The notes below the pieces were generated by a model. The model saw only the letters and a list, made by a program, of their open reading frames with translations, was not told the DNA's origin and ran no database searches. 64,000 nt of DNA, taken from NCBI GenBank assembly GCA_030063045.1, contig JAQSEB010000137.1, forward strand, positions 310,001 through 374,000, given 5' to 3'. Positions within the stretch are counted from its first letter, which is position 1, and each line of letters starts with the position of its first letter. A program made the translations under genes and the position numbers. Source of the DNA: Pratylenchus scribneri (Eukaryota > Nematoda > Chromadorea > Rhabditida > Pratylenchidae). Positions 36,686-47,986 of this stretch are shown in pieces.

Positions 36686-38361
36686 ATGGCCGGTGATAAT
36701 ATTGACGAAAATGTTGACCTGAAATTGAAGAAGGATTGTCCGACCGGCCATCCACCATATCCGCAGGGACTTTGCACAAAATGCCGGCCATCAACACTGA
36801 CACTCAATCGACAGGTTTTTCGTCATGTGGACAATATTGAATTCGAGAATGGCAACATCATGAATGCTTTCCTCAATTTTTGGCGCCGCTCTTCCCATCA
36901 ACGACTCGGCTACCTCATCGGGCGTTATGACCCATTCACGGATGTTCCACTGGGTAAAAAATTATTTATTTTTATGTTAAATTGTTCATTTTTAAAGGGA
37001 TCAAAGCAGTTGTTTGCGCCATCTACGAACCACCGCAACATTCAACCGAAAATTCCATTGGCTTTGATGAACCGGATCCAAATAGCAAAAAGTTGACGAA
37101 TTGTGCGCATGGCTTGGCCTTAAACGGGTTGGATGGATCTTCAGCGACCTTTGGACAGACAATCCCAAAATTGGCACAGTTAATTGCATTCGAAATGAGG
37201 TTAATTCACATTATTAAAATTCAAATTTAAGAATTTGTTCAGGAATCTTTTCTTCTGTCCGCCGCCGAATGCATCACTGCTGGCAATCTCCAATCGAAAT
37301 ACAAAAATTACACGGAATATTGCTCGGATGGCTATTTTGGCTCCAAATTTGTGACGGTCGTCGCCTCGGGGAACAAAGAAAAGCAAATCGACTTCACCGG
37401 TTACCAAGTGAGCAATCAATGCACAGCGATGGTCGAGGCCAACATTCTTTGCCCAACCAAAACAAATCCTGAATTGGCTTGGCTGCGGGAGAAACCACTG
37501 AACCCTTCGCAATATATCACTGATGTCCAATACACGGTACAAAATTATTGGGGAAAATTCGAATATTTTTTAATTTAGGAGAAAGACGAAAACGGGGCGG
37601 AAGTGAAGAGAGACGGACGACCGATGCCGGTGGAATATTTGCTGGTGGATGTGCCTTGCGGTGTCCCGAAACAGCCAAATCACACTTTCCAACTGCCGCG
37701 CAGAGAGGCCAACGCATTTCCGGTTGAGAATCGCGCATTGATTGGAGAAAGCCAGGTTTATCCAAAAAAATATTTTCAAAAATTTTAATTTTTAATTGCA
37801 GGAATTGGAGGCCTTGACCAAATATATGTCGGATTACAAGCTGCCCAATGATTTTCTTCAAATGGCTTCCAATTTCCATTTCCTGCTCTTCCTTTACACA
37901 AACAAATTTGTCGAATTTGGGCCCCAAGAATTGACGGAATTGGCCGGAATTGTGCGCACTGGAGATGCAGAAAAGGCGAAGAAATGGGCACAGGATAATC
38001 CGAATTGGGGCACTTTGACCATTTTGCTGAATGAATTGACCACATCGACGAAGAAAGGTGAGGAACATTTGATAAATTGATATTTGAATTTTAATATTAC
38101 AAAAATGATTACACAAAAAAAATCAAAATTCATTCCGAAAAATACTAATTTTCCCATTTCTTTTAAGAAAATCGTGTTGGCTCCTCATCAACTGCCACTG
38201 CTGTGCCAAATGTCGGTCCGCCAATTGTTCGTCGCAATTCTTCCGCTTCAATCGAGGAACTCACCGCGGATGGGCCAAACTGGGCTTGCGAACATTGCAC
38301 TGTGATCAATCCGGCCAACACAATCGACTGCCAAATGTGCAATCTTCCACGCCACCATTGA
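36686..38361 (+). CDS. npl-4: NPL4, cofactor of p97/CDC-48, with a one-base frame break
   Basis: Npl4 with Ufd1 guides ubiquitylated proteins to the Cdc48/p97 unfoldase. Exons: 36686-36953, 36998-37199, 37243-37536, 37579-37755, 37802-38057, 38168-38361. The zf-NPL4 region ([16 protein letters not shown]) starts almost at once, then the MPN-like core ([52 protein letters not shown]) and a C-terminal NZF finger ([20 protein letters not shown]). About 463 codons; human NPL4 has 608, and the N-terminal UBX-like domain is missing. In exon 2 the frame changes at the A5 run 37087-37091: conserved sequence before it is in one frame and after it ([14 protein letters not shown]) in another, one base short. 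The rest is intact. Confidence 0.92.
38110..38146 (+). repeat. Lone family A unit in npl-4 intron 5
   Basis: ACACAAAAAAAATC, then AAAATTCATTCCGAAAAA, matches one diverged 29-bp A unit in the same orientation as array A2. It occupies a third of a 110-bp intron. Confidence 0.6.
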
Positions 38362-41300
38362 AGAGGGAACAACAACAAATGAAATTGCCTTATTTTTGGG
38401 AAGAAATGAATGGATTAATATGCGATATTTTTGTGTTTTTTCCCTCATTTTTTTTATGTTTTTTTTTCTTCTATTTATTTATTCTCTGAATGGAATATTT
38501 TTTCGGCTCATTCATCGAGTCTCTTAATGTAATAAAAATGACAAAATAAAGGTGTTTTTTTTGTACTGTTTGGCAGCGGAAAATCCCTGAATCATGGGAA
38601 GAAGGTGGAATTGGTTTGTTTGATTCTAATTCTACCCTCTTTTTATTCTGCTTTTCATTTTGCTTTTATGTATTCCTCATCGCATCGACAAAACGCCCAA
38701 CAGACAGAAAAAATGAGGAATAATGTAGAATGAAAGAGGGGAGGGGGGATCCCATTACTCCTAAAATACAATACTACAAAAAGACAATGGCAACATTTTT
38801 GGATGAATAGGATGGATGGATGGGTCAGTCCAGCACACATTTGTGGCCAGTTTTTATGAGGGGAGTAGGCAGAGGCCACTTTTGTATTCTACTTTCTTGT
38901 TTTGTTCTTGTCCTTCCAATCATTAAATTCCACCTTAAATAGTTTCCACCGTTGGCCCAATTTAGGGGGAAATTATTCCATCTTGGGCCAATCATTTCCA
39001 ATATATCAATGACCCTCCCCCTTTCCTTAATTGCCTTCCAATTTTCCCTTAATTGCCTTTCTTCTTGCGCTCATTTGACAAATGTGGCGGCCTTTGCTTT
39101 GGGTGAACACCTAAATTTATGGTACAACTATCAAATTTGCCCCTTTTGGAGAGAATATAATATATTTCCAACAATTTTTCGGCCAAACCGGATCATTCCA
39201 TTTCATTCTGCATTCTTTTGGACCATTCCATTTCCTCCTCTCAATTTTACGCCTATTCACCTTTTTCATACTTTTTCTATAATATTTTTTCGCCCAATCC
39301 CCCTTTCGCCGTCAAATCCATTCAAACCGCAACAAAGGCCCTCAAGGCAGAATCAAAAAAAAGGAGGGAGAGAAGGTTTTGTGCTGGTGGTTTTTTCCCT
39401 TTTTGGCTGTTCCGGAAATGCTGCTTCGCGCAACGAACGAAAAACCACCGAAATAAGGAGAAGAAGCCGAAATGGGGGCAGCAAATCATCAACAAAAATT
39501 GGCGGCGCCTTCAAATCCAATCCAATATGGGAAAATGATGAAAATGACGACGGCATAACGGCGATGGATTAAGGTGGAAGCAGCCTCTACAATCTCCAAA
39601 TTTCCACCTTTTCCGTTTGCTTTTGGGCTGCCTTTTTTACTCAATTTTCGCCACCCACCAAATAGCTGTGCTTTCCACGTCCGTAAATAATTTTGCCAAT
39701 AAGCCGGCCAAAAAATGATGGGAACAAGGCAACGAGGGACAACAAATGACGATGATGAAGGTGGTAATGGCCATTTTTCCGTCATTGGCGACGTTGATGG
39801 TGGTGGTGCGGACAGGGACGAAGATGGACAGAAGGAGGATGGAAAGAAGGGGGTAGATGAAGCGAATGAAAAGCGGCCAATCCAAAAGGTTGGTCCTTTT
39901 AGGCGAGAGGACCAACTTCTTCCCTCAAAAGTGTCCATAAGGAACCAAAATGTGGATATACTCGTGGGAGGCCGAAAGGTGTCCATCCTCCAAAGATATC
40001 CCTTCCCTCGAATCCACCACCCATCCATCTCACCGAAAGAGCCAAAAAGCCACCGAAAAAGCCCAAAGGCCTTTTTGGTTGATTGGCCGATCGGTCGTCG
40101 GTCCATTCCCCCAACCTATTCCCACCTTTTTTCCTCCCAATCTTTTGATTTATTCCCCATCGACTCGCCGTTCTGATCGACCGGTCCTTTACCCCAAAAA
40201 TCACCATTTTCCCCTAACAAATCCTTCGCCACTGGCCCTTTGAATTATTATTTGTCCCCTCCAATTTGCGATGGCTTCTTCCCTCTTTCCATACCTAAAA
40301 AGTCGCACCCACATATTCGCCTTTCATTCTCCCTCCGTCCAATCCAAAATTGCTTTTCCCCTCCGAATAACCGCCTTTTGCGCCCATTCATCCATTTTTC
40401 CATTGTGGTTTGTTTGTTGTTGGTTCAATGTCGCCAGAATCCGCTTCAACAGACCATTCCCCCCTCTTACAATTTGTAATGGCCAATTGCCTCTTGCCTC
40501 ATTCCATTTCGGTTAAAACAAACAAAAAAGGCCCATCCTCCCCTTTGATAGGCCTGTCCTCCTCCCAAAAATTGGATGAAAATTTTGGAAATGCGCAAAT
40601 TCATTCATTCCCTTTCGTTCCCGACTGCCCAAAAATGGCCCTCTTTTTTTGAGGGGTTGCCTTTTTGCCTTCTCAGTTCCACTCCTGCTGGGTTGAGTTC
40701 TTTCCATCCAAAAATTAATCGAATCACTCCTTTTTCCATTTTCTTGCGCATCACACCAACTCAACCCAACCCATCTCGCGCACATTTCCATTCATTCCAT
40801 CACGCAATTCTGCAACCAAACACAACCCCAACCCCCACCCCCAAACTTCCCCATTAAATGCCCATCTTCCTTCACATTGACCTTCCCCCCAATTCTATGC
40901 CTCCAGCGTAATCCCCGTCGGCCCCAAAATCACGATCAACCACCCATCCCCCCCCCCCCCCCCCACCTTCCCGCATTTTGTGCGCACAATTTTGCCCTTC
41001 CAATTTTCCGTTCCCCCTTTTTTTGCTCACATCATTTCCGTTAATTCATTGGCCACTTTCTCCTCTCCAAAATTAGGCCATTCAATTTCGATCAAGAGCC
41101 AATTTAAGCTGAGAATGTGCTCCTCCATTTGCCCATTTAATATGTTTGGATGAGAGTTTATTACCCTAAAATAATTTGAATAGACTGACTGAAATATGAA
41201 CAATTTTTCGGTTGAATTATTCCCTTCCCATCCTCAACAAAAACCACTAATTGAATAGTCCATAACCATTTTACATTTACGCACTCTTTGTGAAACCAAA

Positions 41301-41495
41301 ATTTTGCATAATCCCCCAACAAACACATATTTACGGTCCCCTCGATTATTCCCTCCAAATCCTCTCAATCAGCCTCCATTTTTGTTAGTGGTCATTTGAA
41401 GAATAACGGGGCCTCCCAAATTTTTGCATTTTCCCACTTTTTATTTCCCAAAACATTTTCAGCCTCTTCCCGAGAGGGTTTGTGAACTTTTCCTA
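38362..41495. other. Intergenic region 5' of the Cas-like gene
   Basis: No supported gene. Open frames at 38952-39572 and 39715-40176 have simple composition and no domain. I looked for an SH3-coding exon for the downstream Cas-like gene and found none. CATTTTCAG at 41454-41462 may be the trans-splice site of that gene. Confidence 0.45.
40948..40964 (+). repeat. C17 homopolymer tract
   Basis: Seventeen C in a row (G17 on the minus strand), a possible G-quadruplex former. Confidence 0.95.
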
Positions 41496-44400
41496 ATGCA
41501 GGATTTCAATGGAGGCCCGCCATCGGCAACAACAGCCGATTCCCGGCCATTTTTCCGCTCAGCTTTCATGCGGGAAAGACTACCGCAAATGTTGTTTAGC
41601 AATGGTAAAATACTAAATATGAAGGGGAAATTGGCTAAAAATGAGATTAGTAGATTGAAATTTAACTGGCTACTGCCTCATTCTTTGATCATTCATAATA
41701 TTAATTGGTTGATCAAAACAATTTGATCGAATTAAACAATATTTGGAAAAAATAATGAGAAGGGACCAAATGTTTAATTAAATGGCCAAAAATTCATTAA
41801 TCATTTATTAAACTAAACTAAAAAAATTTCAAGGGGCCAGCGGATTGGACGGGAATGCCGGAAGTGGTGTTATCCGCAATATTCCCATCAAAGTGTTGGG
41901 CGGCGGCGATGGAAATGGGCAGAAGAAGGTGAGCGCCGGGAATGACCCTGAAGAAAAGAAAGGGACACGCGCAAATTCCCCTCATTGATGGACAATTTCC
42001 CCCGCAGCGATCAATCAAAGAAAAAGGGTGAAATGGGGGAAATTGGTCAGTGGTCGGAGGACTAAAGCCATCACACTTTTATGGGCAATAAGGTAGAATG
42101 GGGTTTGGGCCGCGCATTCAGCAGTTTTGGTTGGGGCAAATCACACTCACTCACTCACTAACATCGCAGCATCAAGCAAATCGCCTGTCCCAAAAGCAAT
42201 CAAGCAGAATTCCCCCATCCATTAGCCAGCCGCCCACTTTTCCCCCATCTTTTGCAATTTGCTTGCGGAAGAAGCATTCCCCCCCCCCCCCCCCCCCACA
42301 TTATAGTCTTTACTAAAACCTTCATCCATCTATTTTGCAACCAATTTTCCCCAAAAATAGCATCCCAGCAGGGAGGAGGCAACAAATTTGAACCACACCT
42401 CAAACGGAAGGATGGCCGGATCCGTACTCGAAATGGACAACAGGGCCGATGACTTCATTGGCAGGTGCACATTTTGGCATATTCCCATTGTTTAGTGTAT
42501 TTAAATCGGCTTTTTTACAATTCAGCCCATCCACTCCATCCACGGCGGTGGATCGTTTCAGTTTGATGTCATCCCCCGAACTGAGGCGGCATTTTGCCTC
42601 ATTGTTTTGGACACCTCAACAAGCACGTCGAATTGCGGAAAGGGAAGAAGGCCGCCAACAAAAGGATCGAGAATATTTTGGTGCTCAAAATGGCAAAATA
42701 TATTTATGGGAATAACAAATTTTAGGCATAAATCGAAATGGAGAGGATTCTGATAGGGGCGGCGGTGGCCGATTGGATCGAGGATTGGGCGGTGGCTCCA
42801 GTGTGACCGTTTATTCAATTCCAATTGCCAATTCGGATTCGAGGGAAGAAATTGGGACACAAAAAATGGAGGAAAAAAATGAACAAAAACAATCCACCGC
42901 CGAAGGTGGCCCATATTCAGCCATTCCATTTCGAAGGAGGATTGGCATGAATTCGTGAGTGAATTTAATTTGTGCATTCATTTCCTTTTTATTAATTATT
43001 AGGGCTTTGTCTACTCCATCACTTTATGCAAATGAGCAGAACAACAACAATAATAATAATAAAAGGTGAATTGAAATTGATTGAAATTTGTAATAAAAAT
43101 ATGTGAATATTAGTTCTAGGGCTAAGGTTTGTTTGGGACGAGAGTTGGGCCTAGTTTCTCGCCCCGGCCTTCGCCAGAAGCCCAAGTCCTCCAGTGGCCA
43201 AAATGGGTGGGATAGGGATTAAAGGCTAATAAACTTTTTTAAATTATTATTTATTAATTGTGCGGGAAAATTTGATAATAAAGTGTAAGGGAAAAAGCAA
43301 GAAGAGAAGAAAAAAAATGTGAATTGGGGCAATATTTGATTGAAAAAGTGACAGCGAGTGATTAGGCAAAAAGTGGGGGTACAGTAGAATAAATTAAATA
43401 GGAAAAGTCTTTAGGAATTGTTGGCATTGAAAGTGGAAATCCGAATTATCATTAAGAATCAGAATATCATAATAAGTTATTACTTACTCAAAAGATTACA
43501 AAAAATATTGAATTCATTTCAATTTTCCTCAAATTTCAGTCCATTAAATGAAAAACCACCACCAGCACCGTTGCTTTCTGCCACTCGCAATTCCACCTCA
43601 TCAAATAAGCCAACTTCATTCCCTGCCACCCAAAATAATAAAAATCACAATCCCCAAACAACACCAAATCAATCCCAATTGCCAATACGCCGAACGCAAA
43701 CTGCCTTTGCCCTTCCCCAACAAGAATTACCTCGACGCGATTCGGAACCATCGATTTTGCTGGCGGAGGATGCCCAAAGAAGATTGAATGTGGCATCCTC
43801 AATGTCCCATCTTAATAATCATCCAAAATCGCAACAATATTCTGGGGAGAGTTCTGCGACCGTATCCGATGATTCTGGCTCCATCATTTCCACATCCACT
43901 TCATCATCGGCCACCACAACTGAAATGCCTCGTTCCAAATCGCCAAGTCTGCTTTCACTTCGTCAAAGTCTTCTTCGATTGAGGCCTTCTCGACGCAATG
44001 GGAATGGTCCAATTTCGGGTCATTCCTCACTTTTGCCAGCCTGCGTCCGTTCACGCCAAAGCAGTGGAAGTGATCAAGGAGAGGAGGAGGATGAAAGGGC
44101 GGCACAAAGTGATTCAAGGGATTCCAATCAAAAACAACAGAGAATGATACCAACAAGGAATTCAACGTCAAATCCGTCATTGAATGCCTCCTGCCTTCGC
44201 CTCACTGAATTTGTGCCAAGGCAAACAACGGAGAGGAGGGGAGGACGAACATCCGGCGGCGAAAAATCAGTTGATGCCGTCGAAGAAGCCATTCGAAGTT
44301 TGGAACAATTTGGTCAGAAATTCGGAAAAAAATAAAATTTGAGTATAATTTATAAGCAATTAACATCATTCATATTAATATGAATTAGGCGTATTTAATT

Positions 44401-47400
44401 TTTAACCTGATAGGCGGAATTAATTTATAATTCCTCAAACAAGGCGGAATTAAAAACAGGCGGAATTATTCTAAGTAAAACAGGCGGAATTATTCTAAGT
44501 TGACCAGGCGGAATTATTCTAAGTTGACCAGGCGGAATTATTCTAAGTTGACCAGAGGCGGAATTAAAATGTTTTGGAAAATAGGCGGTGATTTTACATT
44601 TTATTCAATCTATAGAAGGATATTGGATTCTAGCTTTCCTCGGGCAAAATCATAAATAAACGACATTATTGAGATTAAAAACATTACAATATTTAGTTTA
44701 ATTGAAAAGCTTTAAACTTGTGCCAAATATTTTAAGCGAAAATTTGCCTAATTTGATATCAATTATTAAAACATTAAGATCCAAGTGATTTTGTCCAAAG
44801 GCAATATGGTGGCGCCGATCGTCGTCCATCCGCCCCATCATTCCCCTCAACACGTAGTGCTCACTCTGCTGCCCCACGTGGAGTGTTCCTGGCCAAGGCT
44901 GAACCCGTTCCAATTCGGCAACCCCAACAATTCACTTCGATTCATTCAAATTCTCTGTTGGCCTCTTCACTGCCATCCGAGGTATTTCATGGTCCAATTA
45001 TCCCATCAAACCAAACCAAATTGGCCAATTCAGCGTCGTTCTTCGCTCACATTTTGTTCCCCCATCTCCTCATCCTCTTCACCGGCATCCTCCACCTCAT
45101 CTGGAGATCCATCCCCTTCATTTCCGCCATCCTCCTTCCATCAACCATTATTACCTCGTCGTCCATCCAATGCGACAATTTCCTCCGGTTCCGCAACGCC
45201 CACCCAACAAATTGTTGGCGGTGGCCCCCTCTCAACACAATTTGGCCATTCCACCGATTTTGATTCCAACCGAACTCCTCGGGCCAATTCCCCAACGGAA
45301 AATGGGAATGAATACCAAAATGATGGAATGCCAGAAATGGATAGGCTAATCGGTCGATTGAAGGGCCATCAACGGCGAAGGGGTGTCACATTCAACGATG
45401 AACCAACTCAACATTTCTATTCACCCTTTGATGGGCCACCGCCTGATTATAGCGAAAGTGGCAGCGATGGAAGGGATGAAGAGGATGAGGCCAATGGCAG
45501 TTTAGTGGACAGTGAGGATGGGGATTCGCGGAATGCGGCCGCATTGGAAGCAGAAGTTGTCAAAATTAGACCATTTAAATATGAATTCGGTTTTAAGGCT
45601 CAACTTCGAAAGCGTTTCCTTTGTTCCCAGTTGACGGATTGTACCAAAGTGATCGAAATAAATGCAATGAAAATGGGCCAATTTGTGGCCACAGGGTCGG
45701 GTCTGGGTGGATGGCGTCAACCGCACATTCTTCGACACAATTTGGGGGCAATCCGAGACACAATGTGCGTTTTGGAATACTGTGATTGAAATTGCTCATG
45801 TTTATAATTCCTTATGAGGAATATTACAATTCCTTTTTCCTATATTAGAAATTTTCGATTTGGGCTTTTTTCATTAATAAATCTGATTAAATGAGAATCA
45901 TTTAGAATATTTGTTAGCAACTTGAATAGATTTTGGGATTGTTGTGCCATTCTATTATGAATTCCCCCAAATTAATTTTATGTAGATATACTGTTGAATT
46001 TGCATTAGACGAATTGGTTGAATCATTGTGCCGCGTTTCATTGGACCCGCGTGATCCAAGGCGTGCTCATTTACAACAATTGGCCCAACCCGTGCAAACT
46101 TCGCTGGCAATGCTCAGAAAGTTATTCAAAACCAACAATTTCGATTATCTCATTCCCACCTAATAAAGATTGCGTGCCTCACTTGATTCCACTGGTTGGT
46201 CTTTGGCCACATTGGGACGTCCTAGGGAGAATTTTGCCGTTGGGCATGATGCTTTGGACCAATTGGTCGCCATTCTTCCACAGGTCCCCCATTTGCCAAA
46301 ATATTCAATCTCTCCATTTAGTTGCCAAAAGATTGTCTAAAATTGGTCCAATGGATTTATTCCCTCTCGGTTTGGCCCGATCCTCGTTCTTTCCGTCCGG
46401 TTGCTGCCTTTTTGCCCGCATCCGCTTCCTCAACATTTCGACCAACTTTGCATCCTCCTCCACCGCCTCCGGCTCCAAATCCAGCACAAAATGGATTCAG
46501 TAACAATCAGCCAAGGCCACCATCACCCACTTCCTCCCTTCAAAATTATTATTCCTCGGGAGAGGATGAACCCCAAAGGGAAAAGGTGAGAAAATTGATG
46601 GCATTGAAGCCAACATTTATAATACATTCTAATTTTAATAGACGAATGGTGAGACCAAAGGAAACAATATAACGGAAGTGATGGACGGCGGCGAATCGAC
46701 AAGTTCAACGACCAGTTCCGTCCAAACTCTGCTAGAATCCGAAATGATGAATGGAGGAGGAAATGGAGGACAACATCAACAAACAGCAAATGCCCAAATA
46801 AAGGAGGCAGATGGAGGAGGAGGGATGGTTTTGGAGGAGGACGATTTGGCCAGTGTGATCAGCGACGGACATTGGCCGGTGAATAATTATGGGAATGGAA
46901 ATATATAGGACAGATTGGGATTGTGGTTAATTTAAGCTTGGAATGAAGCTATAAGGATTTTGGTTTATTTATTAGTTTTGCCAGCATTAATTACTATTAA
47001 ATTGTCACAAATAATCCCGAATAATAAACCATTCCTTTTAGGACCATGCCAGTCTCCATTCCCCACTTGGCCCTTCCTCCCTCAATCGTCGGGTCAATGC
47101 AGAATTGTCGCGTTCACTTTCGCCCGATCAACGTGAAATTTTCCGTCTTTATGAGCCTCAAGTTGATGGGCATATTACGGCAATGTGTTCAATGATTGAG
47201 GAATTCTTCTCGTTGGTTGAATCGAACAAAGAGCCAAAATTGAGTTTCCAAAAAATTCAAATGGTAATTTACAGCCTTCAAAGAATTTGGAATGATTTTC
47301 CTCATTTAGATCTACATTGAAGGCCATTCCCTTTGTGGAATCATTCGGGTGCTTTCACGCGATGATTCCATCAGCCATCATCGCCCATTGAGTGCATTTT

Positions 47401-47637
47401 TGCACCATGAATGTGCCAAATTGGATTCACTGCTCAATGAATGTTTGGCATCCGCAAAAGTGGCAAAAACAAAGGTAAATGACATTTATGGGAATGAAAT
47501 AATTAATTTTTTCTGATAAGGCTCAAAACTGGTCCCGGGCCCAAACAGTCCCAGCCGTTCAAACAATGTGCCAATCGGTGGTTTCCGTCTCGGAATGTGC
47601 CAATCAATTGAGGGGATTTTGGGCGAGTTGTGCTTAA
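41496..47637 (+). CDS. p130Cas/NEDD9-like adhesion scaffold without SH3
   Basis: Cas proteins are adaptors at integrin adhesions, phosphorylated by Src-family kinases on YxxP motifs. Exons: 41496-41604, 41834-41928, 42361-42464, 42526-42680, 42726-42954, 43003-43065, 43540-44312, 44779-44981, 45034-45555, 45598-45764, 45986-46120, 46169-46283, 46322-46585, 46642-46878, 47042-47263, 47310-47474, 47521-47637, summing to 1225 codons in phase. The middle is Ser/Pro/Gln-rich with a few YxxP sites (YSIP, YSAIP) and PPPDY. Residues about 800-920 resemble the Cas serine-rich four-helix bundle (HDALDQLVAILPQLPKDCLK). The last 165 residues resemble the Cas C-terminal FAT-like domain (REIFRLYEPQVDGHITAMC, FFSLVESNKEPKL). 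No SH3 exon was found; it may lie upstream or be absent. ATG 41496 is chosen because an acceptor-like CATTTTCAG lies 33 bases ahead. Confidence 0.65.
42279..42297 (+). repeat. C19 homopolymer tract (Cas-like gene intron 2)
   Basis: Nineteen C in a row within the intron 41929-42360, just upstream of an exon. G19 on the minus strand could form a quadruplex. Confidence 0.95.
43112..43432 (+). repeat. Dispersed ~330-bp repeat, copy 3 (Cas-like gene intron)
   Basis: Begins TTAGTTCTAGGGCTAAGG and ends GAATTGTTGGCATTGAA, with the GGGGCAATATTTGATTGA block. Sense to its host; it makes up most of intron 43066-43539. Confidence 0.85.
44403..44590 (+). repeat. Minisatellite family B, short array B3 (Cas-like gene intron)
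   Basis: Seven or eight units, some degenerate (TAGGCGGAATTAATTTATAA, ACAAGGCGGAATTAAAAA), in intron 44313-44778. Sense to the host. Confidence 0.95.
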
Positions 47638-47986
47638 TTATATATTTTTATGCTCTGGTGGCGTAAACAAAAAATGAGAAAAAAGCGCAAAACAGTGATC
47701 AGATCAATCAAAATATTATTTCATTCATATATTTTATTTTATTATATATATTTTCACACAATTGATATAATAAATTGTATTTGCTCTCTGTTGAGGAGGG
47801 GAGGGCAACGGGATAATTGAGTAATAAAAGGGAAATTATGCTGGAAATTAGATGAACAAATCTGTGAGAGATTTTGGCAAAAATTGAGTAAAATATCAAA
47901 ACAAAATTGGGCAAATTTAAAAGAATTAATGATGAATTTATAAATGTTTTGGGATGAGATCATTTGTTGATTTAATTTATTTATTA

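Noticed and set aside
38952..39572. 206-codon plus-strand frame
   Set aside because: AT-rich, Phe/Pro-rich simple sequence without acceptor/donor logic, except a possible short exon near its end that I could not confirm.
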